Below, piece by piece: positions 37,501 to 47,143 of a stretch of 64,000 nt of DNA. Positions within the stretch are counted from its first letter, which is position 1; each line of letters opens with the position of its first letter. Source of the DNA: Halohasta salina (lineage in GTDB: Archaea; Halobacteriota; Halobacteria; Halobacteriales; Haloferacaceae); contig NZ_JAMZIE010000006.1 of the NCBI RefSeq assembly GCF_024178165.1, positions 89,054 to 153,053 of the forward strand. Direction: 5' to 3'. The position numbers and the translations under genes were made by a program. Below the pieces are notes generated by a model. That model made no database searches. It saw only the letters and a program-made list of their open reading frames with translations, and had not been told where the DNA came from.

Positions 37501-37632
37501 ATACACGACTCGTTGACAGTGTGGATGTCGTGCAGTAGATAAAGGTTTGTGCTCCGGTGACACGGTTCGTGCCACCGCCGAAGGCGCGAGGTCACCGCCG
37601 TCTGCGGGGACCGTGACGGTCGGCGTGCCGGA

Positions 37633-38499
37633 TTAGGAGTCCACGGCGATCGGCTGGCCGACCTCGACCGTATCGCCCACCGACAGCGACCGCCCCCACG
37701 CCGACGGTGGCACCGTCGTGTTGACCATCAGCCGGAATTCGTGGTCGAACCAGTCGCCGCCGCTCCAGACCGGCATCGTCTTGCGTCGCCGTTCGATAAA
37801 CGTCGACCGGAACCCGTCGTGCTCCGCGCCGGTCTCCGGATCACGCGACGGCACGACACACCGCTGACAGGGGTTGACGCCGCGGAACGGGACGCCGCCG
37901 ATCGTGAACGCGACGTGGTGGGTCCGGTCGGCAAACAGGTGGTCCTCCCAGAACGGCGGCACCCCACCGAGTTCGATGTTGGCCCGGAGCCGTCGCCGCA
38001 TTCCCGCGGTATCGATCCCGTCGAACCAGCCCGCCACGGTCTCGATGGTGGCGGTACTTATGATCGTCGGGCCGGCCGCGTGGGTGTCGTCGGGGAACCC
38101 GCCTGCCGGATCGCGAGCCAGCGAGACCGGGTAGCCGACCTGCTCGCCGAGCCAGTCGACGGCCGCGCCGTCGACCAACTCGTCGGCCGCAAAGCGCCGC
38201 GAATCGGTGTCGGCGGTCGACAACTCCACCGCGTCGATCCGCGCGCCGTCGCCCTCGTAGTCGGCCTGCAGCCGGTGGACGCGCCGCTCGCGTTTGCCGT
38301 TGACGTACTCGCCGTCGGCGTCGAACAGCGCGAACTCCCGGTCGCCGGCGAGGCCGCCGTTCTCGACGATCTCGACCGCGTCGACCGATCGGCCGTCGAG
38401 TGATTTGATCGGATAGATCCGCAGGCGGTCGACCGTGGCCGTCCGGCTCGGCGACCGGAACTGACCGTCCGTTGGCTCGTCGCTCGACGTATCTGGCAT
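37633..38499 (-). CDS. MOSC domain protein (mARC-like)
   Basis: The protein has 288 residues. The N-terminal beta-barrel domain begins VDRLRIYPIKSLDG. The MOSC domain contains RRRLRANIELGGVPPFWED, FRGVNPCQRCVVPSRDPETG with the likely molybdenum-ligating Cys, and a C-terminal PSAWGRSLSVGDTVEVG. Family knowledge: molybdenum-cofactor-dependent reduction of N-hydroxylated compounds. The substrate is unknown. Confidence 0.88.
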   Translation of the reverse strand: MPDTSSDEPTDGQFRSPSRTATVDRLRIYPIKSLDGRSVDAVEIVENGGLAGDREFALFDADGEYVNGKRERRVHRLQADYEGDGARIDAVELSTADTDSRRFAADELVDGAAVDWLGEQVGYPVSLARDPAGGFPDDTHAAGPTIISTATIETVAGWFDGIDTAGMRRRLRANIELGGVPPFWEDHLFADRTHHVAFTIGGVPFRGVNPCQRCVVPSRDPETGAEHDGFRSTFIERRRKTMPVWSGGDWFDHEFRLMVNTTVPPSAWGRSLSVGDTVEVGQPIAVDS

Positions 38500-38547
38500 A
38501 CGTCCTCATACGCCGGCAGTTTGAAAAACGTCCCGCAGGAACCGTGG

Positions 38548-39291
38548 CTACTCCTCGTCGTCTTCGTCAGAGAGGTCGATCTCTGCCTCGGCGAAGACGT
38601 CCTCGATCTCGTCGACCGACAGCGTCCGGTACCCTTCCTCGGGGGTCACCGTCGAGAGGCTCACCTCGCTGGGACTGAGTTCGTCGTTGGCGACCCGGAG
38701 TGCGCGGGCGGCCAGTCCGAGGCCGGTGTCGAGGTCGGCGGCGTCGGTCCACTCCTCTTCGAGGAACTCCTGGATGTCACGTCCGGAGCCACCGATGACT
38801 GTCGCCTTCCACTCGTTGGGCGTCCCCGAGGGATCGGCGGCGAACAGCCGCGGCTCGCCGTTTTCGATGCCGCCGACCAACAGCGCTGCGCCGTACGGCC
38901 GGGTGCCGCCGCGCTGGGTGTTCTCCTGAATGTGGTCGGTCAGCCCCTTGGTCAGCGCTTCGACGTCGATCGGCTCGCCGAACCGGAGCCGGTTGACCTG
39001 CGCCTGTCGGCGGGCGAAGTCGACCAACTGCCGGGCGTCGGCGACGTGGCCCGCGCTGGCTGCGCCGGCGTGGTCGTCGAGTTTGTGGATCTTCTCGATG
39101 CTCTCGGATTCCATCAGCGGCGAGCCCGCCCGGCTCTGGGCGGCCAGCACGACGCCCTCTGTCGTCCGCAGGCCGACGCTCGGCGCGCCGCGGGAGACCG
39201 CCTCGCGGGCGTACTCGACCTGATAGATCCGGCCGTCCGGCGAGAACAGCGACGTACCGCGGTCGTAGGCCTGCTGGTCGTTGCCTCTCAT
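38548..39291 (-). CDS. psmA: 20S proteasome alpha subunit
   Basis: The 247-residue protein has the alpha-subunit N-terminus DRGTSLFSPDGRIYQVEYARE that gates the pore, and the RP-loop Lys-bearing region GVVLAAQSRAGSPLM. The C-terminus is acidic (DLSDEDDEE). A Shine-Dalgarno-like GGAGG lies 7 nt before ATG 39291, favouring this start over 39315. Pairs with psmB at 10954. Haloarchaea often have two alpha subunits; only one is in the window. Confidence 0.94.
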   Translation of the reverse strand: MRGNDQQAYDRGTSLFSPDGRIYQVEYAREAVSRGAPSVGLRTTEGVVLAAQSRAGSPLMESESIEKIHKLDDHAGAASAGHVADARQLVDFARRQAQVNRLRFGEPIDVEALTKGLTDHIQENTQRGGTRPYGAALLVGGIENGEPRLFAADPSGTPNEWKATVIGGSGRDIQEFLEEEWTDAADLDTGLGLAARALRVANDELSPSEVSLSTVTPEEGYRTLSVDEIEDVFAEAEIDLSDEDDEE

Positions 39292-39541
39292 CGCACCCTC
39301 CGTCCGAACCGACATCCGTACTCGTTCATCTGTTCGAGGCTAACGGTCCGGACAGGAAAAACCCTTGCTACCCGGTCCGTTCCCGGTGGCGGCTCGGTGG
39401 TGTCGGCCTCCCCCGATAGCATCGTCGACCACGCCTCGGCGGCGGTCGCCTCTCGGACGGCCGGTCGACGCCGAACCGGACACGCCCCGACCGTGGGTTC
39501 GAGCCGGCCGCGACGCACGGTCGGGCCGTGGTCGTCGCCGG

Positions 39542-39754
39542 CTACCCGAGAAAGAGGTCCGCCAGATCGTGTTTCGAATTGCCCTTGTAGAGTTCGCAGT
39601 AGCCGCAGTTCGCACAGGAGACGACGGTGAACCGCCGGTTCTGTACGTCGAACAGCTTCGTCAGGCCGGTCCCGCTGGTGGCGATATCGTCGACCTCGGT
39701 CTCCCTGTGGCCACATTTCGGACAGCCGGTGTCGTCCAGTTCCGGGGATTCCAT
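39542..39754 (-). CDS. Zinc-ribbon nucleic-acid-binding-like protein (DUF2082-type)
   Basis: The 70-residue protein has CPKCGHRE at the N-terminus and CANCGYCELYKG at the C-terminus, four cysteines forming a zinc ribbon, with the family motif LTKLFDVQNRRFTVVSC between. Function is unknown; members are predicted to bind nucleic acid. It lies downstream of the thyA-DHFR pair. Confidence 0.82.
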   Translation of the reverse strand: MESPELDDTGCPKCGHRETEVDDIATSGTGLTKLFDVQNRRFTVVSCANCGYCELYKGNSKHDLADLFLG

Positions 39755-39796
39755 ACCGTCGACACGAAATTTGCAATCAAAGACGTTGTGGAGGCT

Positions 39797-40300
39797 TCAA
39801 TGTCGCTCGTACTCGACGAAGGAAAAGCCGTCGTGGTCCTCGCGGCGTCGCTCGGTCCATGCCTCGGAGTCCCACTCGGGAAACCGTGTGTCGCCGTCGT
39901 AGGCCTCGTCGATCTCGGTGAGCACTAGTCGGTCGGCCCGCGGCAGGAACTGCTCGTAGATCGTCGCGCCGCCGATCACATACACCGTTCCGGTGTCGTC
40001 GGCTGCTTTTCGGGCGGCGTCGACAGCCCGCTCGATGGCGTCGACGACGACCACCTCGTCGGGGAGGTCGGGCGACCCGCGGCTCAACACGATGTTCGTC
40101 CGGCCCGGCAGCGGGCCGCCGATGTCGGCGGCGATCGAGTCGTACGTTCGTCGACCCATAACCACGGGATGACCCATCGTCGTCGCCTTGAAATGCCGAA
40201 GATCGGCCGGGAGGTGCCACGGCATCTCGCCGTCGCGGCCGATCACCCGGTTGTCGGCCACCGCCGCGATGAGCGCGATTTCGGGAGCGTCGTCGCTCAT
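39797..40300 (-). CDS. Dihydrofolate reductase
   Basis: The 167-residue protein reduces dihydrofolate. It has AAVADNRVIGRDGEMPWHLPADLRHFK with the catalytic acid region (the conserved PWHLP.D.), MGRRTYDSI, and VYVIGGATIYEQFLPRADRL. The start at 40300 lies 2 nt from the thyA stop, so the two enzymes of the thymidylate cycle are co-expressed. Haloarchaeal paralogs are called hdrA or hdrB; which one this is cannot be told here. Confidence 0.94.
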   Translation of the reverse strand: MSDDAPEIALIAAVADNRVIGRDGEMPWHLPADLRHFKATTMGHPVVMGRRTYDSIAADIGGPLPGRTNIVLSRGSPDLPDEVVVVDAIERAVDAARKAADDTGTVYVIGGATIYEQFLPRADRLVLTEIDEAYDGDTRFPEWDSEAWTERRREDHDGFSFVEYERH

Positions 40301-40302
40301 GG

Positions 40303-41301
40303 TCACTCCGCGACCGCGAACCGGATCCCGTCGGCGGGATCGTAGTCGGTCAGGTGGATGTCCTCGAACTCGAGGTCGTCCAGCGGTTTGTCGGCGATCT
40401 CGATACGCGGCCGTGACCGCGGCTCCCGCGAGAGTTGGGTGAGGAGGCCGGGAACGTGATCGTATCGCTCGTTGTCCTCGCGTTCGGCGGGGGCGGTCTC
40501 GGTCAGCCACTCGCGAACATCGCGATACCCATTGCGGCTGTCGACCTCGCCGAGCCGCTGTTGGAGTTCCTCGAGGTTTTCGGCGTACCACGCGCCGCGC
40601 TCGTCGGTCCCACAGTAGACATGGGCGTCGACAACGGTGTGGCCGAACTCCCCGACCTCGAAGCCGGTCTCCTGGGCGACTGCATGTGTGAGCAGCGAGT
40701 AGGCGGCGATATTGAACGGAACGCCCAGCGCGATGTCGCCCGACCGCTGGGTGAGATGGCAGTTGAGTGTGTCTCCTTGGACGTTGAACACGAATGTGTA
40801 ATGGCACGGCGGCAGCGTGCTCACGGCGGCGTTGGCGGGGTGCCACGCCGAGACGACGAGCCGTCGACTGTTGGGCGACTGCTTTAGGGTGTCGACCACG
40901 TACTGGATCTGGTCGAAGGTGCCGTCGTCGTTCCGCCAGCGGTGGTCCTCGTCGGGCCACGCCTCGCCGTCGAGCCCCTCGCTAGGCACTGGATACCGCC
41001 GCCAGAAGCGACCGTAGGCGGTGTCTAACCTCCCCTCCTCGTCGGCCCACGCGTCCCAGATCCTGGTCTCCTCGCGGAGGTTGCGGATGTGTTCCTCGCC
41101 GGAGAGATACCACTTGAACTCGTGGATCAGGGAGTTCCAGCGGAATCCCGAGAGGTCCTTCGTGGTGAGGAGTGGGAACCCCTCCTGGAGGTCGACCGTA
41201 TAGGAGCGGCTGAACGATGCGATCGTGTCCACGCCGGTCCGGTTCGGCTTGTAGCTGCCGCCCGAAAGCGTGCTGTCGACGAGATCGAGATACTGCTGCA
41301 T
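40303..41301 (-). CDS. thyA: Thymidylate synthase ThyA
   Basis: Makes dTMP from dUMP using methylene-tetrahydrofolate. The protein has 332 residues, longer than E. coli ThyA because of inserts around 85-130. Catalytic Cys166 is in LPPCHYTFVFNV, with RSGDIALGVPFNIA (phosphate/folate site) and FGHTVVDAHVYC. The N-terminal RTGVDTIASF loop is present. Directly followed by the DHFR gene. Confidence 0.95.
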   Translation of the reverse strand: MQQYLDLVDSTLSGGSYKPNRTGVDTIASFSRSYTVDLQEGFPLLTTKDLSGFRWNSLIHEFKWYLSGEEHIRNLREETRIWDAWADEEGRLDTAYGRFWRRYPVPSEGLDGEAWPDEDHRWRNDDGTFDQIQYVVDTLKQSPNSRRLVVSAWHPANAAVSTLPPCHYTFVFNVQGDTLNCHLTQRSGDIALGVPFNIAAYSLLTHAVAQETGFEVGEFGHTVVDAHVYCGTDERGAWYAENLEELQQRLGEVDSRNGYRDVREWLTETAPAEREDNERYDHVPGLLTQLSREPRSRPRIEIADKPLDDLEFEDIHLTDYDPADGIRFAVAE

Positions 41302-41470
41302 GGTAGAGCTGCCGCGAACGCGGCTGTTGGTGAATGGAGCGCAACGACGGTATTAATTGGTTCGTTATTTCCTGTTTATCAGCCGACTGTGAACGAACGC
41401 GACGTATTTCGTGTGCGACAGGAGTGCACAACAGCGGCAGTTTTGTGTGACAGTTACGACTAGTCGGCGT

Positions 41471-42035
41471 ATGCAATTCAGTCGGCGGCGGGCCGTGGAA
41501 CTCGTTGGAGGTCTCGGCGCGATTAGTCTCTCCGGCTGTCTCGGCGGATCCGAAGCCGACGAAGCCACATCCACGTCGGGGAATATCAACGAGATCGAGT
41601 CGGATGGGAGCCAGTGGTTCGATGCGACACTCGAAGACGTTCGTGGTGGCGAGTCGTTTCGGATCGCCGACTTCGAGGAGCCGGTTCTCGTCCAGACGTT
41701 CGCCGTCTGGTGTTCGACCTGTGACGAGCAGGAGCGACAGGTCGACACACTGCGGAGCGAGGGCGACACCGCGTTCGCGATGGTGAGTATCAACGTCGAC
41801 CCCAACGAAGACGCCGAGGCGGTCCGGGAGCACGCCACATCCAACAGCTACGAGTGGCAGTGGGTCACTCCCCCCCTCGGCGGTCACCGAGAGTCTGGTC
41901 GATCAGTTCGGCACCTCGGTCACCCATCCGCCGAACGCGCCGATGATTTTGCTCTGTCCCGATGGACGCTTCAAACGGCTCGAAAACGGCATCAAATCGC
42001 CGGCGACGCTCCGCTCCGAGCTCGAAACCTGTTGA
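41471..42035 (+). pseudogene. TlpA-like thioredoxin lipoprotein with a one-base frameshift
   Basis: The N-terminal part has a Tat-like signal (SRRRAVELVGGLG), lipobox LSGC, and a thioredoxin-like domain with the redox pair Cys81-Ser-Thr-Cys84 in AVWCSTCDEQE. At 41870-41876 seven C residues break the frame after WVT. With six C residues the frame would run on as SAVTESLVDQFGTSVTH and later PMILLCPDGRFKRLENG, ending at TGA 42033-42035 for a 187-residue protein. As written, the frame instead fuses into the downstream CcdA-like gene. The cause could be a sequencing error, a true mutation or +1 slippage. Confidence 0.75.
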
Positions 42036-42715
42036 TGTCGTTGCTCGTCGACCTCGCGGAAGTCTTCGCCATCGGTATCGGGACGCCACTGAGTGCGGCG
42101 TGTGTCATCCCACTCTACCCGGCCTTCGTCGCCTATCTCGCCAACAACGAGTCGACCGAGGGGGCTGTGCGCTCGCGGCCGATCGTCCTCGGCGGGTTCG
42201 TCGTCGCGGGCGTCGTCACGTTCATGGGAGGGATCGGCTTCGTGTTTACGCGACTCCTGCAGACGTCGCTGACCCGTGTGATCGAGACCGTTTCCCCGCT
42301 TGCGTTCGCTCTCTTGATCGGCATCGGGGTCGTCTTGCTCGCGGATCTGGACCTGTTCGCGCGTGTGCCGACCGTCGACCCGCCGCAGTTCAACTACCCC
42401 TCGACGACGGCGTTCAGCTACGGGTTCTTTTTCGGGGCGATCATTATCCCGTGTAATCCGGGGCTTGTCGCGCTGTTCTTCGCCCGTGCGCCGGTGTTGT
42501 TCGAGACCCAACTCCAGAGTATGCTCGGTTTTCTCGCCTTCGGGTTGGGAATCGGTGCGCCGCTGTTGGCGATTGCGGCGGTCTCCGAATCCTCGGGCCA
42601 GCGTCTCACGCGACACCTCGCTCGATACAAAAAGCCAATTAACCGGGTGACCGGTCTCGTGCTCGTCAGCGTCGGGCTCTACTACCTCGTGTTCGTTTTC
42701 GAGGTGTTCGGATGA
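42035..42715 (+). CDS. CcdA-like thiol-disulfide membrane transporter
   Basis: The 226-residue protein has six membrane helices. Conserved cysteines lie in SAACVIPLYP and IIPCNPGL, the CcdA/DsbD redox pair that passes electrons across the membrane. The ATG overlaps the stop of the restored TlpA-like frame (TGATG), the typical arrangement of a CcdA-thioredoxin operon. It keeps the extracytoplasmic thioredoxin partner reduced; inference from family. Confidence 0.85.
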   Translation: MSLLVDLAEVFAIGIGTPLSAACVIPLYPAFVAYLANNESTEGAVRSRPIVLGGFVVAGVVTFMGGIGFVFTRLLQTSLTRVIETVSPLAFALLIGIGVVLLADLDLFARVPTVDPPQFNYPSTTAFSYGFFFGAIIIPCNPGLVALFFARAPVLFETQLQSMLGFLAFGLGIGAPLLAIAAVSESSGQRLTRHLARYKKPINRVTGLVLVSVGLYYLVFVFEVFG

Positions 42716-42717
42716 CT

Positions 42718-43557
42718 CTACGCCGTCCGAAGTGCGACATCGAGTAGTGATTCGTAGACCGGTTCGTACCGGTCCGCGACGGTCGATGGATCCGCGCGCC
42801 CGTCGCTCGTCAGTGGAGTGAGATCGTGTGTCGACACCGGCTCGATCATCTCGATCACCCGGTCGACGCGCTCCTCCAACTGTCCCTCGCGGGCGCTGCC
42901 GCTTGCGATCTCGCAGGCCTTCGTGTAGCGCTGGCCGTCGTAGATCCGCGCCCGCGTCGGGCCCACAACCGCGACCGCGTCGAAAGCGATTCCCTCGACC
43001 GGCAGCGCGATATCGCTGTAGGACTCGACCACGGCGGGATCGGTGTCGGCGATCCGCTCGGTGATCCGCTCGAAGGCCGGGAGATACTGCTCGGCCATCA
43101 GTTCGTTGAAGCCGTCGACGGTCCGGACACGGGGGGCCTCGGCCAGTGGTAGGGACTGCCTAACGACGTCCGGAAGTAGCCCGGCGGCTTCGGCCGCGCC
43201 GTTGACGACGAACTGCGGGCCCTCGGGCGTGGTAACGCGGTCGACCAGAAACGTCCGCCCGCTCTCGCCGAGCAGCCCCGTCCGGTCGGGCGTCGGCCGC
43301 CAGAATCGATGGACCGGATTGAGCCGTTCTTCCCGCAGGTCGCCGCCCTCGCTGGCCGCGGCGGCGAGTGTCGCCACGTCCTTGCCGTAGAGCCGTCCCT
43401 CGTCCAGTGCGGCCGCCACGTCGTCGTGGTCGAACCAGTAGTCGTTGCCCGCTCGTGGTTTGAACCCCACCGCATCGGACAGCGAGGCCAGCAGTCCGGC
43501 GGCGAACGTCGTCTTTCCGGCGTCGACGCGGGCGTCACCTGCTACTAACAGTTTCAT
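42718..43557 (-). CDS. Predicted P-loop ATPase/GTPase
   Basis: The 279-residue protein starts MKLLVAGDARVDAGKTTFAAGLL with Walker A (GDARVDAGKTT, residues 7-17), followed by FKPRAGNDYWFDHDD and AVAVVGPTRARIYDGQRYTK. It matches a conserved archaeal family of CobB/BioD-like P-loop proteins of unknown substrate. The start at 43557 is certain, because Walker A lies at the N-terminus. It is convergent with the CcdA gene. Confidence 0.75.
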   Translation of the reverse strand: MKLLVAGDARVDAGKTTFAAGLLASLSDAVGFKPRAGNDYWFDHDDVAAALDEGRLYGKDVATLAAAASEGGDLREERLNPVHRFWRPTPDRTGLLGESGRTFLVDRVTTPEGPQFVVNGAAEAAGLLPDVVRQSLPLAEAPRVRTVDGFNELMAEQYLPAFERITERIADTDPAVVESYSDIALPVEGIAFDAVAVVGPTRARIYDGQRYTKACEIASGSAREGQLEERVDRVIEMIEPVSTHDLTPLTSDGRADPSTVADRYEPVYESLLDVALRTA

Positions 43558-43571
43558 GAGTGAGGCGTCGA

Positions 43572-43853
43572 CTACTCCTCGGTCGACTCGGATTTCAGGC
43601 CGTAGTAGCCCGGTTCGTCGTCGCTCGGCGGCTCGGCGATAACGAGTTCCTCGGCGTTCCGCATGATCCACGGGATCGCCCAGTCCAGAAGGATGTCCTC
43701 GACGCCCTCGTCGATCTCGGCGTCGGCCTCCAATCCTTGCAGCAGGCGGGCGATCTCGTAGACGGTGTACAGTAGCTCCTCGTCGAGCAGTTCCTCGGGC
43801 GTGTAGAAATCACAGGGATACAGCTCCTCGAAGTCGTCTTTCGGTCGTGGCAT
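43572..43853 (-). CDS. Conserved haloarchaeal hypothetical protein
   Basis: The 93-residue, very acidic protein begins MPRPKDDFEELYPCDFYTP and contains helices LLDEELLYTVYEIARLLQG and GVEDILLDWAIPWIMRNA. It looks like a DUF5827-type protein, though I cannot confirm the family. It lies 14 nt upstream of the P-loop ATPase gene on the same strand, so the two are probably co-transcribed. Confidence 0.68.
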   Translation of the reverse strand: MPRPKDDFEELYPCDFYTPEELLDEELLYTVYEIARLLQGLEADAEIDEGVEDILLDWAIPWIMRNAEELVIAEPPSDDEPGYYGLKSESTEE

Positions 43854-43961
43854 GAGCGGTTGTAGGACTGCTGGCCGGGAAAACAGTGGGGGTTCGGAAT
43901 CACCGGCGCGGGTGCTGTCGCTGGCGGCGTGGCGTCGCAAAAAATGGTGTGAACTGCCCGG

Positions 43962-44561
43962 TTACTCGAATGCCTCGACGGCTGCTGCGTAGCGCTCGCT
44001 CGGTTCCTCCCAGTCGACGACCTCGAAGAAGGCGTCGATGAAGCCTCCGCGGTCGGGACCGAACTGGTAGTAGTAGGAGTGTTCCCAGACGTCGAGTGCG
44101 AGAATCGGGTGACCGCCCCAGATCGCGCCCTGGTCGTGTTTGTCGACCACGACGTTCCGAAGCTGGTTCGAGAACGAATCGTAGACGAGCAGCGCCCAGC
44201 CACTGGCGTTGCCGGCCGCGGCTTCGAACTCGCCCTTCCAGGCCTCGTAGGAGCCGAAGTCCTCCTCGATGCGGTCGGCGAGGTCACCGGACGGCTCGTC
44301 GCCACCCTCCGGGGACATGTTCTGCCAGAACAGGTCGTGGAGAATGTGACCCGAGGAGTTGTGGGTCACGTTGCGGATAGCGCCCGCGCTGGAGCTGAAG
44401 TCGCCGCTCTCGCGGTTCTCCGCCAGCGTCTCTTCGGCCGAGTTCCAGCCGTTGACGTACCCCTGATGGTGGGTGTCGTGATGCCATTTCAGGATCTGCT
44501 CGTCGATATGCGGTTCAAGGGCGTCGTAGTCATACGGCAGTGGATCTAGTTCGTAGCTCAT
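43962..44561 (-). CDS. sod: Superoxide dismutase (Mn/Fe)
   Basis: The 199-residue protein converts superoxide to peroxide and oxygen. Metal ligands: a His in KWHHDTHHQGYVNG, His in GHILHDLFWQN, Asp157 and His161 in LALDVWEHSYYYQFG. A Shine-Dalgarno-like GGAGGAA lies about 8 nt before ATG 44561, and a TATA-like GCTATATGTT is farther upstream on the minus strand, so this gene has its own leader and promoter. It is the downstream copy of a tandem pair. Confidence 0.94.
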   Translation of the reverse strand: MSYELDPLPYDYDALEPHIDEQILKWHHDTHHQGYVNGWNSAEETLAENRESGDFSSSAGAIRNVTHNSSGHILHDLFWQNMSPEGGDEPSGDLADRIEEDFGSYEAWKGEFEAAAGNASGWALLVYDSFSNQLRNVVVDKHDQGAIWGGHPILALDVWEHSYYYQFGPDRGGFIDAFFEVVDWEEPSERYAAAVEAFE

Positions 44562-44730
44562 ATGTAATTCCTCCAGTTCAACATTGTCTCGATTGCTGTT
44601 AAAGCTTGAGGAGTAGTTTGATAACATATAGCACGTATACGGCCACTATTCAACGTATTCCGGTAACAACCCTTCGAGTTCGTAAATAGAATGATTGCCG
44701 CAGTCGTGTCGGTTCGCTAACTCGACTGGC

Positions 44731-45336
<606 letters not shown>

Positions 45337-45376
45337 GCCTCTACACCGACGGTCGAATCCGTCCTAAAGTTTCGGT

Positions 45377-45386
45377 GTGTTAACAC
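45377..45386 (-). promoter_or_regulatory. Perfect palindrome upstream of the second sod gene
   Basis: GTGTTAACAC is a perfect 10-bp palindrome about 40-50 nt before the sod start codon at 45336. A TATA-like CTTTAGG follows between it and the gene. Its place just upstream of the TATA box suits an activator or repressor site. No regulator is known. Confidence 0.35.
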
Positions 45387-45424
45387 TTTTAACGACAGTG
45401 TGGGGCCTTGAGAGAACGGCCACC

Positions 45425-46846
45425 TCACTCCCCGCGGGCGGCCTCGAACATCGCCAACGCCGCCTCACGGCGCTCGCTGTGGTCGACGATCGGATCGGGG
45501 TAGTCGGGGGCCGCATTGCGCCGCTGGGTCAGCGACGCCTCGTGCCAGTTGTGGATGATCTCGGGGTCGGTGTCCTGCAGTTCCTCCACGTACTGTTTTA
45601 TATACTCGGCGTCGGGATCGTAGCGCTCGCCTTGGGTCATCGGGTTGAAGATCCGGAAGTAGGGTTGGGCGTCGGTCCCCGTCGAGGCGGCCCACTGCCA
45701 ACCGCCATTGTCGTTGGCCGTATCGTGGTCGACCAGCTTCCGGCGGAACCAGTCGTACCCCTCGCGCCAGTCGATTAACAGGTCCTTTGTCAGGAAGGAG
45801 GCGACGATCATTCGGACGCGGTTGTGCATAAAGCCCTCCTGTCGGAGCTGGCGCATCCCGGCGTCGACGATAGGATACCCCGTCTCGCCGTCCTGCCACG
45901 CCTGCAGGCGGTCGGCGTCGTTTTCCCACTCGATTTCGTTCTCGTATGTCTTGTAGTTCTGCGAGACGACCTCGGGGTTGAACCACAGCACGTGCGTGTA
46001 GAAGGCCCGCCACGCGAGCTGGGACTGGAACTCGTCGATCGACTCCAGTTCGGCCTCTGTCGCGTCCTCGCGGGCGTCCTCGGTGGCCCAGTAGACCTCC
46101 CGAATCCCGATGGTGCCGTATTTGAGGTCCGCCGAGAGCCGCGAGGTCGACTCCCGGGTCGGATAGTCCCGATCCTCGTCGTAACGGTAGACCCCGTCCT
46201 CACAGAACGCGGCGAGTCGCTGGCGGGCGGCCTCGGTTCCGGCATCCAAGAGATCGGCCTCCGGCTCCGCGAAGCCGAGGTCGGCCAGCGTCGACAGCGA
46301 TCCGGCGTCGACACCCGCGGTGTCTGCGTCGACTAACTTTTCGTTGGGAGCCAGATAGGGGTCGTCCTTCTCGCGGTCGGCCCACTTGCGGCCGAAGTAG
46401 GTGAAGACGGAGTAGGGATCGCCCGCGTTGGTCGTGATCGAGCCGGGTTCGTGGCAGATGGCGTCGTGGAACGACTCGCGAGGGATTTCGGCCTCGTTGA
46501 GTGCTTGCCGAACTGCGGCGTCGCGTTCGCGGGCCAACCCGGAGTAGTCACGGTTCCAGACCACGCGGTCGGCGTCGACCGCCTCGGCCACCGCGGGAAC
46601 GGCCTCCACCGGGTCGCCGTGGCGGACAAGCAGTTCGCCGCCGCGGTCGCGGTACCACGCTCGGAGTTCGGCCAGCGAATCGAGCAGGTACGACACCCGC
46701 GGCGAACCGGCGTGGTCGAGCACCCGGTCGTCGAAGACGAACAGCGCGAGGACGCCGCCGTCGGCCTCGCGTGCCGCCTCGGCGGCGGCCGCCAACGCCC
46801 GGTTGTCCGATCCGCGGAGATCCCGCCGGTGCCAGTGGAGTTGCAT
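45425..46846 (-). CDS. phr: Deoxyribodipyrimidine photolyase
   Basis: The 473-residue protein uses FAD and an antenna to repair UV dimers. The N-terminal alpha/beta domain starts LHWHRRDLRGSDNRALAAA. The FAD domain has the conserved AWRAFYTHVLWF, AWQDGETGYPIVDAGMRQL and GGWQWAASTGTDAQPYFRIF segments, including the Trp residues of the electron-transfer chain. It fits a class I CPD photolyase. Confidence 0.95.
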   Translation of the reverse strand: MQLHWHRRDLRGSDNRALAAAAEAAREADGGVLALFVFDDRVLDHAGSPRVSYLLDSLAELRAWYRDRGGELLVRHGDPVEAVPAVAEAVDADRVVWNRDYSGLARERDAAVRQALNEAEIPRESFHDAICHEPGSITTNAGDPYSVFTYFGRKWADREKDDPYLAPNEKLVDADTAGVDAGSLSTLADLGFAEPEADLLDAGTEAARQRLAAFCEDGVYRYDEDRDYPTRESTSRLSADLKYGTIGIREVYWATEDAREDATEAELESIDEFQSQLAWRAFYTHVLWFNPEVVSQNYKTYENEIEWENDADRLQAWQDGETGYPIVDAGMRQLRQEGFMHNRVRMIVASFLTKDLLIDWREGYDWFRRKLVDHDTANDNGGWQWAASTGTDAQPYFRIFNPMTQGERYDPDAEYIKQYVEELQDTDPEIIHNWHEASLTQRRNAAPDYPDPIVDHSERREAALAMFEAARGE

Positions 46847-46964
46847 ACCGACACCACGGCCGGACGGCTAAGGAACCTTGTGGAGCCGACACGACCCCCG
46901 ACTACGGTTCAATGCCGATTGAACGCATCGTCGACTTTTCCCCGCCATCCACGGAGGCGAACGT

Positions 46965-47141
46965 ATGGTACTTCACAACCCGGCCGTCCGCTGGGGAATC
47001 GGTCTGTCCGGCGGGCTCGCCGTTGCCGCCGTCGCGTTCTTCTTTTTGAGTGGTACCGTTCAGTTGGTTGCCTACGGGATCGCGCTGCTCGACATCTTCG
47101 TCACGCCACAGATCCTGAAGAAGGCGGCCGAACAGCAGTAA
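46965..47141 (+). CDS. Small membrane protein, 58 residues
   Basis: An ATG at 46965 opens a 58-residue frame ending TAA at 47139-47141. MVLHNPAVRWGIGLSGG leads into a hydrophobic stretch (LAVAAVAFFFLSG), then a second (LVAYGIALLDIFV), and a basic tail PQILKKAAEQQ. The hydrophobic, well-ordered sequence and haloarchaeal codon use support a real gene. No function is recognised. It is convergent with the mptE gene. Confidence 0.65.
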   Translation: MVLHNPAVRWGIGLSGGLAVAAVAFFFLSGTVQLVAYGIALLDIFVTPQILKKAAEQQ

Positions 47142-47143
47142 CC

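Noticed and set aside
41411..42715. A genuine TlpA-CcdA fusion protein of 434 residues
   Set aside because: The middle 55 residues are non-protein-like, while removing one C of the seven-C run restores two adjacent, coupled genes. Kept as a finding, but not as a single CDS.
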